A stretch of DNA of 64,000 bases from Blautia schinkii (GCF_013304825.1 NZ_JAAWUO010000016.1:1-64000), one strand, 5' to 3'. Positions 1 through 9,700 are shown, counted from the stretch's first letter. The notes: generated from the letters alone by a model not told the origin. Numbers and translations are program-made.

Positions 1-370
1 AGTCTTACCAGACTGGATTCCCACCAGTTATATATTTGGCACCGAACTGGCGCACACCTCCTGCACACATATTATAATGGGAGTACGCATAAATCAATCG
101 ACTAGCAGTAGAATTGCAGAATATTAGCACAAATATATCAAATAATCTCCCCATTATAATTATTTCTGTGAAGTTATATTCGGATATTTTTTAAGCCATA
201 CTATGGAATAATTAAATCTGTGTAACTTATAACCATGGCAGAAAAAACAACCTTCCGGAACTTAGAAAAGGTCACCTGATATGGAATTGTAATTTGATTC
301 TTCTTTGAACCCTTACAAATGCAGAAGCTGAACAAATAGGATTTTTCTTCCTACCTGTTCAGCTCTTTGT
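1..370. other. AT-rich left flank without a recognisable gene
   Basis: No convincing reading frame or known RNA was seen here. The stretch lies downstream of the tnpV gene and holds its terminator hairpin near the right edge. It is probably part of another accessory element that continues beyond the window. Confidence 0.5.
326..364 (-). terminator. Hairpin downstream of tnpV
   Basis: The arms AGCTGAACA and TGTTCAGCT pair around an inner GTAGGA/TCCTA stem with a short A/T loop, just after the tnpV stop codon. The T-run is weak on both strands, so the direction is inferred from position. Confidence 0.6.
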
Positions 371-742
371 TTACCTGTAAATCAATTCATTTAACACAAT
401 CTCTTCCGCCATATTACGAATACCATTTATCGCTCTGACCCATTTCATCTGATCACGAACTTTCAATTCTTCCGTAATGCCCTGCCTATCCATCATCTGA
501 CGCACAAGAATATCCATTCTCTCCTGTGCTTCATCGTCCACAGTATTCAGATGTTCTGTCAGTCTGTCTTCCAGCATATACAGTGAATACATTGCCGGAC
601 GATACTCTTTCAGATATGTTTTCCGCATCATTCCATATTTCCCATAATGCGGTTCTTCATCTGTACTGACAAGATTCGGATAGTAAATTCCGTCTGCGCC
701 AAGTGTGTAGGTTCCACCCATTTTTTCAAATGTACTTTTCAT
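371..742 (-). CDS. tnpV: TnpV-family transposon protein
   Basis: A 123-residue protein that I recognise as TnpV-like, a small accessory protein of clostridial mobile elements of the Tn4451 kind, where large serine recombinases of the TnpX type do the recombination. It begins MKSTFEKMGGTYT and has a helical, charged second half. An AAGGAGG ribosome site precedes the ATG. The exact role of TnpV is not established. It lies just beyond the orphan RlmD-type tail at 774-1103, so it probably belongs to the next element to the left in the rlmD insertion array. The family call rests on sequence pattern only. Confidence 0.75.
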   Translation of the reverse strand: MKSTFEKMGGTYTLGADGIYYPNLVSTDEEPHYGKYGMMRKTYLKEYRPAMYSLYMLEDRLTEHLNTVDDEAQERMDILVRQMMDRQGITEELKVRDQMKWVRAINGIRNMAEEIVLNELIYR

Positions 743-773
743 GTGTTATTCCTCCTTGAAATCAGCGATGTCC

Positions 774-1103
774 TTAGATCATCGCATAATATTTCAGGGC
801 AGCCTTGATAGCATCTTCTTTCTCTTTCGGGCATTTCGGAACTCTTGCATTTTCTGATTTTGGAAGATTATAGTTTTCTCCCACTTCAATTCCACATTTG
901 CGTTTTACCTGAGAAATATATAAACTTGAAACCTTCAAGCCAAATTCTTTCAGCACATAATCTTTGATTTCCTGATAGGTTGCTTTCAACTCGGCACTGG
1001 TGGCATCCAGCTCGTCCAGGTCTAAGTCGATCTCTATCGTGTCATCTGGTTTTTGTTGGGACAAAAGAACAACCGTCTCAACTGTATTACCACTTTCCCA
1101 CAA
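774..1103 (-). pseudogene. Orphan RlmD-type C-terminal tail
   Basis: This 109-codon frame opens with VETVVLLS, the motif that ends the catalytic part of RlmD, and continues as an acidic linker and a small domain of the form TY..IK.YV......V..LYI.QVKRKCG...NYN...P.CP.EK...I..AL...MI. The same domain ends rlmD (20160-21809) and the large recombinase (7489-9549). The frame has no ribosome site; its only start is a TTG shortly after an in-frame TAG. It is therefore best read as the 3' fragment of an older rlmD or recombinase gene cut off by insertion, not as a gene of its own. Site-specific joining to rlmD at the shared motif would put it back in frame. Confidence 0.75.
1059..1084 (-). other. Recombination-site-like sequence C
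   Basis: Codes V-E-T-V-V-L-L-S on the minus strand and matches the corresponding bases of rlmD (20458-20483) at about 18 of 22 positions. Homology to RlmD stops abruptly on its upstream side, as expected at an integration junction. The exact crossover bases cannot be fixed by eye. Confidence 0.55.
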
Positions 1104-1195
1104 AATCTAACCTTGACGATACCATCCACAAATATCATTTAGCGAACGTGCATCTCTTATTATATTTATTTCAGATGAATAATAACCTGCATCCA

Positions 1196-4100
1196 TTAAT
1201 GAATCCTAAACTCATCCAAAATAACAGCCGCCTGCTCATAATTTAAATTGATCAATATTTCAAGTATATCTTCATATGCTTCAATAAGTTCTTGATCCTG
1301 TTTAATTTTATCACTATATGTAATAAAGGATTTAAGGATAATCAACTGTACTATTGCTTCTTGTTCTCTTATTGATTTTTTAAATTTATTTACCTCAGAT
1401 TTTGCATTTTGAAAGCTATTTCTAATAGAAATTAATATTTCTGGCAGCAATTCATCCATATGCATTTGGTAAATCGTTCTCAACAGTTCCTTTATGTGAT
1501 ATTTTCCATACTTTGTAAATTGCTTATTCAAAAATTGCTTATCTACGTATGAATAATTTGTTTTGATTTTACTCCAGTCTCCCGTGCAATATCTCGTTAC
1601 AGAAAGCATAAGAGATTTATATAACTGTATTCGAACATACTCCTCATCAATGTCATTTACTTTTTTCTCAATATATAGAATTTTCTTTTTACATATATTT
1701 CTTCTTTTTGAGTCAACATATGAGTCAAAAAATTCACATAAAAAATTGCCAAAGATATCTTGATAGAACTCAATTGTATCTGTTGTAAATTTTGTAAAAT
1801 CAATCTCTTCAAATAATATATCGATTGCCATTTTTGCATCATCTTGGGTTTGAATCATTTCCCGCTGAAACAGCTCTATGATTTCATGTTCTTGGTAAAC
1901 ATCAAAAATTTCGTGAGCATTATAATTTCTTTTAGTATATTTCCAAATATCAATCACACATAGCAAAATTTCATGAATAACTATTCTAAAAGATTCATTC
2001 GTAAAATTTAGGCCGCAATTTGCAACATAGCATATTGTAGATATATCATAGTTACTCATATCAAAAACATCTATCTCTAAAGATTCTTCCTGCAGCAGAT
2101 ACCTATCTATTATCTCCTCTTCGCGACTAGTATAACAATTTCCATCATCATCTTTGATATAACGATCTATTCCTGACAACTTAGGTTGCATATTAGGATT
2201 AAATATAAACTCCTTATCTTTCTTACTCACTTTCAAATAATTAGCATTATATTTTTGATGTTCCATCTGATCTTCAGATAATTTAATAATTGTATTAAAT
2301 ACCGCTTGTGCCAAAGTCTCGTGATTAGCTAAATATCTCTTCACGTATTTAGCCATTTCATCAATAACACCATGTTGCCCCTTATACATCAAACAATCCA
2401 ACACAATTTTCTTTATTTTATTTTTTATCCCAATAGCAACGTCATTTTCCAATTGATTCAATAAAACTGGCATAAGTGCAATATCTGCCAAAAAGCTTCC
2501 ATTAGAAAACAATTTCTCTATTCCGTTAATCCATATTGTGCAAAACTTTTCCCTTTTCTCATTTTCTAATTCTTGATGATTTATTGCACTAGCAATTAAA
2601 AGTATCAAAAGATTTTCATATTGAAATGCCATATCAGTATCCTTCATCAATTCTAAAATAACTTTAATTGCATCAAGAGTTGATGGCAAGTCAATCTGCC
2701 CAGACACCATATTATCATTACACTTTTTAATCGCCGCATTTAATCTCTGCTTAGGTTTATTGAATTCTTCTTGTCTTAGAACAATTTTTTCTGCTTCCCC
2801 TGATATTTGGGGTTCTAACATAATTATATTGTCGGTTATCTTGGTTGCTTTTGCACCACGCATATCCATTTTTTGAATCTGTAAATAGTCCTGTGCATTT
2901 TCTGCATCATTTTTTATAATTGAATATAAATAATCAAGAATTCCATAGCATTTATCCTGAACCATTGAATCAAAATATATCTGTGTATGAGATACATATT
3001 CTTGTATACTCAAATCACATTTTTTATCCAACTCATATCTATCTTTAAGCTCAGGTATCCCCATGGTCTTAAGAATTTGCCTTTCGAGCAACTCTTTTGT
3101 CGGATTTTTTTTGTACAACATATATCTTGTGGTATCCCAATGAACAAGTTCTATGCTTGTAGCCAAATCCAAAGCATAACCCGGTAATTCGTTTTCAAAG
3201 TGCATTCCTATACTCTCAATGATTGTAAGCAATACTATATTATTTGATTTTGAATAAATAGTTTCTTTGACATAATTTGCAAATGCAACAGTGAATTCAT
3301 GATCCTTTTTACAAATCTCCAAACTGCTTATTATAGCCTCTTTAAGACAAAAAATAACATCTCCTATTAAGGTAGGTACATTGTGATCTCTACTCCCTGC
3401 AAGCCACATGTTTCCATTTCCCCAATATTCCTTTATTGCATTACTCTCACTAATTTTTACTTTGATTTTTATTACATATTCAGGATTATTAGTTGCATAT
3501 TCTAATATTACCCTATTTATAAATTGAATTGCCCAATGAAATCCCACTTTAAAATTCAATCGAAACAGATTCCATAAAAATGCATTCTCGTACACTGTTC
3601 TATATAAATAATTATAATGTTCAGCTTTCTCACTTAATCCATATTCAAAACCCTTAGACAGTCTATCGGCTCTATAGAAATCAAATTCCTCTGCATCTAC
3701 TTTTCCACGTAACCATAGTATATCAGCTATCGAACACAATTCGCTTGCTAATCCAGTTACCAAAGCAGGATAAGCATTCTTCAATGTCCATTCCATAATA
3801 TCTTCTGACTTACGCATACTTTTTCTATTTCCATTAATATAATTATTAATCAATGTATTAAAAAACTTTTTTAACCACTCTTCTGAGTTATCTGCCATTC
3901 GATAAAGTGCTTCCAAGCAAGACGATATTTCATCTATGATTTTATAATAGTTTTCTTGCTCAGATTCCTGCAACGAATATTCCACATAATATTCCATCAT
4001 AGCGCATGCATCTGAAGCAATAACTGCCACTTTATCTTCTTGTTTCGCATAATCCAAGCATAACTTAACTATATCATCTCTTCCGATTATATTTTTCTTA

Positions 4101-5968
4101 TATATTTCTTCGTTTTTCAAAAGTCGAATAATACATGGTCTTCCATTACCAATTGGGGACAATTTCATTTGTGGTGATTCTTGTCTAATATGTAATAACT
4201 CACCTTCAAATGCGAACAAATTAATATTCTTCACAAAGTCGAACAACATGCCTTGTTCCAGAATCTCCGACCCTTGTTCTTCGAAATAATTATCACAAAA
4301 CCTTGACTTAACAATTCCAATTTCTGTTTGCCTTTTCCAACTTTGCGGAATCTCATCAGAAAAAGTAAGGCTATATAAAAACTTATCTCTATTTACCTGT
4401 ATAAACATTTTATTTGAAATCCAAATCTGATACCGTCTATACACACATCGCCCAAGATTTTCTATTTCATCATAGAAGGTCTTATACTTCCCTTTGCACA
4501 AATCAAAAGCTTTATCAAAATAATGTTCAAAGCAAATATCTTCGAAAATATCATATTTCAGTCTAATATAATCTCCTTGTTGAGCAATTACACCTTCTGA
4601 AAGCAATGCATGCATTATGTCTCTATCTATATCGTCCTTATGAATACCCAACATAAATTTTCTAGCTCTTTCAAACACAATCTTCTCAACAGTTTCAATA
4701 ACTTTGTTACTGAGTATGCCATACATTCGAGATTTTTCCTCCAAACATATTATGTTTTTCCAAATATATTCTCTTAGAGAATTTTCATCACCTATATTAT
4801 CAATATCCATCGAATTACTAACTATCAAGTTTATATAAAAGGGCGATTTTAATAAATCAACATATGAATTTGTTTTATACATTTTATGAATAATCGGATA
4901 TTGCTTCATAAGCAATGCAAGTTCATCTTCTGTTATATCGCCAACTTCATAAATTTTTATTGAAAAATTTGTTTCCAGTTTAATAAAAGCATTTTTATCA
5001 CTCGTTCTACAAGATGTTACTATGTACACATTTTGATATTCTGCCGCCATATCATACAAATACTGTAATAATTCAAATTTTGTTTCGGCACAGTCCGCAA
5101 TAAACTCGAGAGCATCAATAAAGAATATTAATTTCTTTCCATTAATACACTCTAAAACGTCTTGGATACAGCAACCCCAAATGTCGTCAATATGACTTTC
5201 TTCCAAAAATCTTTCAGCACGAGCATATAAAACCAATTTTTCATTTTCAACATATTTTTTGCATAAAACAGATTTACCGCTACCAGCTCCACCTTGTATT
5301 GAAATATATCGCTCATTGTCTTTTGTTATTTTTTCAAGAAATTCATTTCTATCGATTTCATACTCTCCGTTAATCAATCCTTCAATATTTTTCAACCCTG
5401 AATTACTAAGTTCCAATGCACCTTTAAATTTTCTGATATTAATATTAAAGTTCTCATACTCATCCTTTAATACCTTGTATAATTTCTTCTGAAAATTAAG
5501 ATCATTTTGTGCTTTAGTTATAATATCATTTGTAGTAATCAAATTATCTTTAATAGTAAATGAAATACTCCCAATTTGATTATCCCCACTATACTCTCTC
5601 ACCTTATCAATACTATTATTACTAAGTACAAAAAATACAATATTCTTTAAGTCCGAGCATTTTTTATCTTTTGAATCCCTTATCTTTTCCAATGTAGTTT
5701 TTATTTTTGTTGGTACATCTTGTACAGTACTTACCTGCACTAAAAGTTCTCTGTTTTCTGATATCAAATCTACATATGGATAAGTTGCCGTCTCGTCATT
5801 CAGATTACTAAACTTCTGTCCGAACCATACATTACATACCTCAATCGCAAATAACTCAAACATTTTTGCAGCATCAAATAATCCGTTTTTATTTGCCATT
5901 TTGATTTTTTCATCATATGAAGACATATATTCAATTATGAAACCCATTCTTTCGTTTGAATTCAACAT
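1196..5968 (-). CDS. SMEK-like/STAND NTPase, probable anti-phage defence protein
   Basis: A 1590-residue protein with three parts. Residues 1-170 resemble the nuclease-like SMEK domain, with a VDLIS strand (Asp67) followed by LLVQVS (78-80), a PD-(D/E)xK-type pattern with Gln in place of Glu. Residues 200-480 form a STAND-type P-loop NTPase, with Walker A GGAGSGKS at 226-233, Walker B ending in FFIDALE (Asp285) and a sensor strand IVTSCRTSD near 316-324. About 1100 helical residues follow, without clear repeats by eye, in the position of a ligand sensor. This layout matches Avs-like defence proteins, in which the STAND module assembles on sensing a phage protein and activates the N-terminal effector. 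AAGGAG precedes the ATG by 11 nt. It follows the broken DUF1016 gene and is very AT-rich. The domain calls are from motifs; the defence role and trigger are inference. Confidence 0.75.
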   Translation of the reverse strand: MLNSNERMGFIIEYMSSYDEKIKMANKNGLFDAAKMFELFAIEVCNVWFGQKFSNLNDETATYPYVDLISENRELLVQVSTVQDVPTKIKTTLEKIRDSKDKKCSDLKNIVFFVLSNNSIDKVREYSGDNQIGSISFTIKDNLITTNDIITKAQNDLNFQKKLYKVLKDEYENFNINIRKFKGALELSNSGLKNIEGLINGEYEIDRNEFLEKITKDNERYISIQGGAGSGKSVLCKKYVENEKLVLYARAERFLEESHIDDIWGCCIQDVLECINGKKLIFFIDALEFIADCAETKFELLQYLYDMAAEYQNVYIVTSCRTSDKNAFIKLETNFSIKIYEVGDITEDELALLMKQYPIIHKMYKTNSYVDLLKSPFYINLIVSNSMDIDNIGDENSLREYIWKNIICLEEKSRMYGILSNKVIETVEKIVFERARKFMLGIHKDDIDRDIMHALLSEGVIAQQGDYIRLKYDIFEDICFEHYFDKAFDLCKGKYKTFYDEIENLGRCVYRRYQIWISNKMFIQVNRDKFLYSLTFSDEIPQSWKRQTEIGIVKSRFCDNYFEEQGSEILEQGMLFDFVKNINLFAFEGELLHIRQESPQMKLSPIGNGRPCIIRLLKNEEIYKKNIIGRDDIVKLCLDYAKQEDKVAVIASDACAMMEYYVEYSLQESEQENYYKIIDEISSCLEALYRMADNSEEWLKKFFNTLINNYINGNRKSMRKSEDIMEWTLKNAYPALVTGLASELCSIADILWLRGKVDAEEFDFYRADRLSKGFEYGLSEKAEHYNYLYRTVYENAFLWNLFRLNFKVGFHWAIQFINRVILEYATNNPEYVIKIKVKISESNAIKEYWGNGNMWLAGSRDHNVPTLIGDVIFCLKEAIISSLEICKKDHEFTVAFANYVKETIYSKSNNIVLLTIIESIGMHFENELPGYALDLATSIELVHWDTTRYMLYKKNPTKELLERQILKTMGIPELKDRYELDKKCDLSIQEYVSHTQIYFDSMVQDKCYGILDYLYSIIKNDAENAQDYLQIQKMDMRGAKATKITDNIIMLEPQISGEAEKIVLRQEEFNKPKQRLNAAIKKCNDNMVSGQIDLPSTLDAIKVILELMKDTDMAFQYENLLILLIASAINHQELENEKREKFCTIWINGIEKLFSNGSFLADIALMPVLLNQLENDVAIGIKNKIKKIVLDCLMYKGQHGVIDEMAKYVKRYLANHETLAQAVFNTIIKLSEDQMEHQKYNANYLKVSKKDKEFIFNPNMQPKLSGIDRYIKDDDGNCYTSREEEIIDRYLLQEESLEIDVFDMSNYDISTICYVANCGLNFTNESFRIVIHEILLCVIDIWKYTKRNYNAHEIFDVYQEHEIIELFQREMIQTQDDAKMAIDILFEEIDFTKFTTDTIEFYQDIFGNFLCEFFDSYVDSKRRNICKKKILYIEKKVNDIDEEYVRIQLYKSLMLSVTRYCTGDWSKIKTNYSYVDKQFLNKQFTKYGKYHIKELLRTIYQMHMDELLPEILISIRNSFQNAKSEVNKFKKSIREQEAIVQLIILKSFITYSDKIKQDQELIEAYEDILEILINLNYEQAAVILDEFRIH

Positions 5969-6008
5969 ATATTCAATGCTCCTTATCCGTTAGTTTCTTT
6001 TAAAATAT

Positions 6009-7115
6009 TTACCTGAGTTCATTCTCAATTTCTTCTATCGTTGGCATAGAAGCTCTATATTCCACAGGCAATAAATTTGACAACTTATACTCAGATATTC
6101 CTATCGGTTCTTTTGAACTATTTACCGCATATTTTGCAAGGATATTATTTTTGCTTTTGCATATAATCAGACCAATTGTTTTTGCATCAAAATCTGTCTT
6201 GACCAAATCATCCACAATATTCACATATGTACCAATCTGTCCAATGTCTTGACAACTGAACCACTATACTCGATGTAAAAGCTACTATTTTAACTTCAAC
6301 AACAACGTAACAATGCAAATACAGATGATAAAATAAAAGATCTATTTTTTCCTCTGTTCCTTCAATCGGTATTGTATATTCTCTTCCAACAAAAGCAAAC
6401 CCTTTTCCAAGTTCCATAAGAAATTTTGTGATGTTGTCCATCAATGCGTCTTTTAACTCTTTCTCACTATAATCTTCTCTGATTGCTACGAAGTCAAAAT
6501 TATATGGATCCTTTGTTATTTCCTGTGCAAGGTCGCTTTGTGGTTCAGGCAATGCGTATTCAAAGTTTGAAATTGCATTTCCCTGACGCTCATATAAATC
6601 GGTATCAAGAAAATTTAAAAGTACTGCCCTTGACCAATTATTTAAAATCGTTTTCTTCACAAAAAATATTGATTTTTCCCTGTCCAATTTACATTTATCA
6701 ATGATAGCTCTATGATGTCCCCACGGAATCGAAAACAATTCTTTATCCGATAAATCTCCCACAAGTTGTGGAACATTTATTGAATCCTCTTTGCTCTTCA
6801 ATTCTTCCACAAATTGTGGAAGAATTGGATCACTGTACAATTCATAAAATTTCTTCATATATCTGAGATTCGAACTTGATAAGCCTTGAACCCCTGGCAA
6901 AATTGTTCTCATATCTTTACTTAAATTAACAAAAAATCCACTGCCCACTTACTTTCAGCCGACTTTTCTACAATATCTCTTCCTATAGACCAATAGAAAC
7001 CAATCATTTCCTGATTAACAGAAACAGATGCCTTAATCTGTCTCTGTTTATAGCGTTTTCCTATGTCCTCAATCCACTTCCTATACTCTTCATCCATTTT
7101 TATAAGTTGATTCAT
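6009..7115 (-). pseudogene. DUF1016 (YhcG-type) PD-(D/E)xK nuclease, broken by two frameshifts
   Basis: Three successive fragments together cover a full DUF1016 protein. The first (7115 to about 6935) has the N-terminal domain and starts after AAAGGGG. The second (to about 6230) has the rest of that domain and the nuclease core, with IDLLFYH followed by VVVEVK. The third (to 6009) has the conserved end, with AKTIGLIICK and GISEY. Near 6935 the protein continues only if one G is restored to a TGGGC run (SKW then GSGFF). The second shift lies at about 6225-6260. Family members are DUF1016 nucleases often found near restriction loci. The product is probably inactive unless the shifts are sequencing errors. 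It sits between a small unknown gene and the STAND gene. Confidence 0.8.
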
Positions 7116-7126
7116 GTAAACCCCTT

Positions 7127-7399
7127 TCAGAATTCTGTTTTTTCCCACATCTCTTTATAGGCATTGACATAAAAATTTATACATCCAGGATATGTGTATA
7201 CAAATCTTCTGCACAACTTTTTATACAATTCCAGCATACTCGCATCATCTGCGAAATCTAATAAGTAATCGAGACAATGAGACAATTCTTCTGATACCTC
7301 TCTGTTGCACAATTCCTCCACTATGGGTAAGTATATTTCATATGCCTGCTGTCTAATCTTGTTGAGCTCAATTACCGCGCTAAATATATCATTTCCCAT
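7127..7399 (-). CDS. Small hypothetical protein upstream of the DUF1016 gene
   Basis: A 90-residue, mainly helical protein that I cannot assign to a named family. It contains LDYLLDFADDASMLELYKKL and ends EMWEKTEF. The chosen start is the ATG 9 nt after a GGAGG ribosome site; an upstream in-frame start at 7453 has no such site. The gene ends 11 bases before the DUF1016 start, so the two are probably co-transcribed. No membrane segment or metal-binding motif is visible. It may be an accessory to the nuclease, but that is only a guess from position. Confidence 0.55.
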   Translation of the reverse strand: MGNDIFSAVIELNKIRQQAYEIYLPIVEELCNREVSEELSHCLDYLLDFADDASMLELYKKLCRRFVYTYPGCINFYVNAYKEMWEKTEF

Positions 7400-7488
7400 T
7401 CCATTTGACCTCCAAATAACTGATATAATTTCTTCAATAGTTATTATAATCAAAGCTCACAGTAAATAACATATAAATAACGCTCATA

Positions 7489-9549
7489 TTAAATCACCCC
7501 AAAATGTTTTAATGCATCCTTTATCGCTTCTACTTTCTCCGCCGTCGGATGCCTTCTCGGCTGTTTCAACTCTTCTACCATATTAGGTGCATCATACATC
7601 GGCAATCCTAAATTTCTTTTTACCTCTGCGATATATGCCGTATGTACTTTGAAGCCATATTTTTCTTCAATATATTCTTGTATCATTTTATATGTAACCC
7701 TTGGAGCCGGCTGATATTGCTTTGCCCGCTCCGCAATTTTATCTAAAGGTACCTTTTCTTCACCTTCTCCAAATTCAACTTTCACATCTATATGGCTATC
7801 TGGTGACTTGTGGGACAAGAGCACGATGCTTTCAACATGTTCTTCATTGGATAGGGAATCATCATCGCCCTGCTGATATGATTCTAATGGCTCTATTTCA
7901 AGCGTATCAACGATTTCATCACCTATCTTCATAGGAATCTTGAACTGTACAGACTTGACCCATCTGCCGTCTTCCTGCTTCTCTGTGAATATCTCGATTT
8001 TCTCAATCATCATCTTTGCAAGAATCTTTTTCTGTTCATCCGTCAGACTGTCAATATTCTGTATAAACTCTTCTGCAATACGTTTATATACCTCTGCTGA
8101 TAGATTTACACCTTGTGCATTATCAATCTTCATCTCAACGTTATACAGCAAATTATCTGTATTTGCTATCTGCTCATTGATTTCTGATAAATGTGCCCTG
8201 TATGACTTCATCAGGTCATCATATAAATCATCATCAATATCAAGGTCATTGATTCTGCGTAACTGCTTTTCCTTCTTTGCAAACAGCTTCTCACGCTCTT
8301 TCTCAATACGCTCCTTTTCTGCCTGCAAATCATCAATATTGCTGCGAGAACCCATCTTTTCTTCAAACATACCTTTGAGTTCTGAATTGTCTATCGTGAA
8401 TTTCAATATCTGCATGATTTCTGTATTCACTTCATCCTGTCTGATATGCTTCTTGTAGTCGCATAAGTGCCCTGATACCATTTTTCTGTTCTTGCAGATG
8501 TAATACCACATATCTGTGTAAAATTCATCAGAACCCTTCTTTTTCTTGCGATTCACTACACCGTACATCGGTGCACCACAGACAGGACATCTCAGCAATC
8601 CAGATAATATATGTTCGTGCATCAGACTATGTGTCTTCTCACGCTTAAAAGCGTTCTTTGCACGTTTCACCTGTACCCTGTACCATGTGTCTTCGTCAAT
8701 GATAGCTTCGTGCTGACCATCATACAGCTTGTAATCATCTTTATCCTGTTTCACCACATGGAACTCATTCCTTGTACCTTCGATTTTCTCCGTCTTCCTG
8801 CGTCCATACGCAATCTTTCCAGCGTACACAGGATTATCCAGAACGCCTTTTACAAAATGAGCACTTATCAGTGGCACTGTACCGTTCTGACGTACAGTCT
8901 TTGTATATCCGTTCTCATTGAGCCATTTTGCCACAGCTCCAACACCCATACCGCCTAAATACTTCTTGTATATCAATTTTATCAGCTCTGCTTCTGCGTC
9001 ATTGATAACAAGCATCTTTGACTTCTGACCGTCCACAGGCACCAATTTATAGCCGTATGGTGCAAAACCACCGTTCCATAAACCGTCACGTGCTTTTTGC
9101 TGCCTTCCTGCCATCGTCTGCTCCTGTATGTTGGAACGCTCTATCTCTGCAACAGATGCCAGTACACTGATTATCAGTTTTCCTGATGCTCCTGCACTAT
9201 CAATGCCATCTTCTACGCATAAAAGATTTACTCCGTAATCTTCCATGTATTGCAATGAATTAAGCGTATCAGCCGCATTACGTCCAAATCTCGACAATTT
9301 GAATACAAGCACATAATCAACATCATCCTTGCTACTCTTGATGTCTTGTAACATCTTTTTGAACTCTGGACGACCTGTAATATTCTTACCGCTTCGTCCC
9401 TCGTCACTGTATTCACCTACTACTTTCATACCTCTGTGAGCCGCTTCTCGTCTCAATCGCTCTTTCTGAGCTTCCAGACTGTATCCATCGACCTGAACTT
9501 CTGTGGAAACACGTGTGTATATATAACAATTCATCTTTTTCCTTGCCAT
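7489..9549 (-). CDS. Large serine recombinase with a fused RlmD-type tail
   Basis: A site-specific recombinase with an N-terminal resolvase-type catalytic domain (YTRVSTEVQ, with the nucleophile Ser about 15 residues from this start), a recombinase domain, a zinc ribbon with CPVC and later Cys residues, and a long coiled coil. After residue 570 it carries HVESIVLLS and a further 107 residues homologous to the tail of RlmD in this window. The recombination site therefore appears to lie inside the coding sequence, and the present tail was probably acquired from the target on insertion. The start is uncertain: ATG 9576, ATG 9549 and a third ATG 15 bases on are all possible, none with a strong ribosome site. 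This enzyme is the likely driver of insertion of element 2 into rlmD. Confidence 0.9.
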   Translation of the reverse strand: MARKKMNCYIYTRVSTEVQVDGYSLEAQKERLRREAAHRGMKVVGEYSDEGRSGKNITGRPEFKKMLQDIKSSKDDVDYVLVFKLSRFGRNAADTLNSLQYMEDYGVNLLCVEDGIDSAGASGKLIISVLASVAEIERSNIQEQTMAGRQQKARDGLWNGGFAPYGYKLVPVDGQKSKMLVINDAEAELIKLIYKKYLGGMGVGAVAKWLNENGYTKTVRQNGTVPLISAHFVKGVLDNPVYAGKIAYGRRKTEKIEGTRNEFHVVKQDKDDYKLYDGQHEAIIDEDTWYRVQVKRAKNAFKREKTHSLMHEHILSGLLRCPVCGAPMYGVVNRKKKKGSDEFYTDMWYYICKNRKMVSGHLCDYKKHIRQDEVNTEIMQILKFTIDNSELKGMFEEKMGSRSNIDDLQAEKERIEKEREKLFAKKEKQLRRINDLDIDDDLYDDLMKSYRAHLSEINEQIANTDNLLYNVEMKIDNAQGVNLSAEVYKRIAEEFIQNIDSLTDEQKKILAKMMIEKIEIFTEKQEDGRWVKSVQFKIPMKIGDEIVDTLEIEPLESYQQGDDDSLSNEEHVESIVLLSHKSPDSHIDVKVEFGEGEEKVPLDKIAERAKQYQPAPRVTYKMIQEYIEEKYGFKVHTAYIAEVKRNLGLPMYDAPNMVEELKQPRRHPTAEKVEAIKDALKHFGVI
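7813..7839 (-). other. Recombination-site-like sequence B inside the recombinase gene
   Basis: Codes H-V-E-S-I-V-L-L-S. It shares reading frame and motif with rlmD at 20458-20483, but only about half of the bases (CATGT, GA, GT, TTG and others), as can happen with serine integrases, whose two sites share little beyond a short core. It marks the left end of element 2 and the right end of element 1. Confidence 0.55.
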
Positions 9550-9700
9550 GTCCCTACCCGCTTTCTTGATTTTCAATTTTCATCGTGCTTCCATTATATA
9601 TCATTGATATATTTCTTTCAACATTTATCTACATGATTGCCAAGTATATTAAAAAAGTGAGCTTAACACCCACTTTTTACAATACATCATATTTGACACC

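Larger units (their letters stand above)
1065..7830. mobile_element. Element 1: defence cargo between two att-like sites, no recombinase
   Basis: This 6.8-kb segment is bounded by att-like site C on the left and site B on the right. It contains an RlmD-type tail, a small unknown gene, a broken DUF1016 nuclease gene and the SMEK-like/STAND gene, all on the minus strand. No recombinase, relaxase or replication gene is present. It could be the remnant of an element that lost its recombinase, or a cis-mobilisable cargo unit moved by the neighbouring recombinase. The bounds are inferred from the repeated motif and the tail homology. Confidence 0.5.

Noticed and set aside
774-1103. Independent small gene with TTG start
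   Set aside because: There is no ribosome site, a stop codon lies just upstream, and clear homology to the RlmD end makes it a severed 3' fragment.
7940-8458. 172-codon plus-strand frame
   Set aside because: A mirror of the recombinase coiled coil, rich in Ser, Phe and Ile as expected from the reverse strand of Lys/Glu-rich coding sequence.
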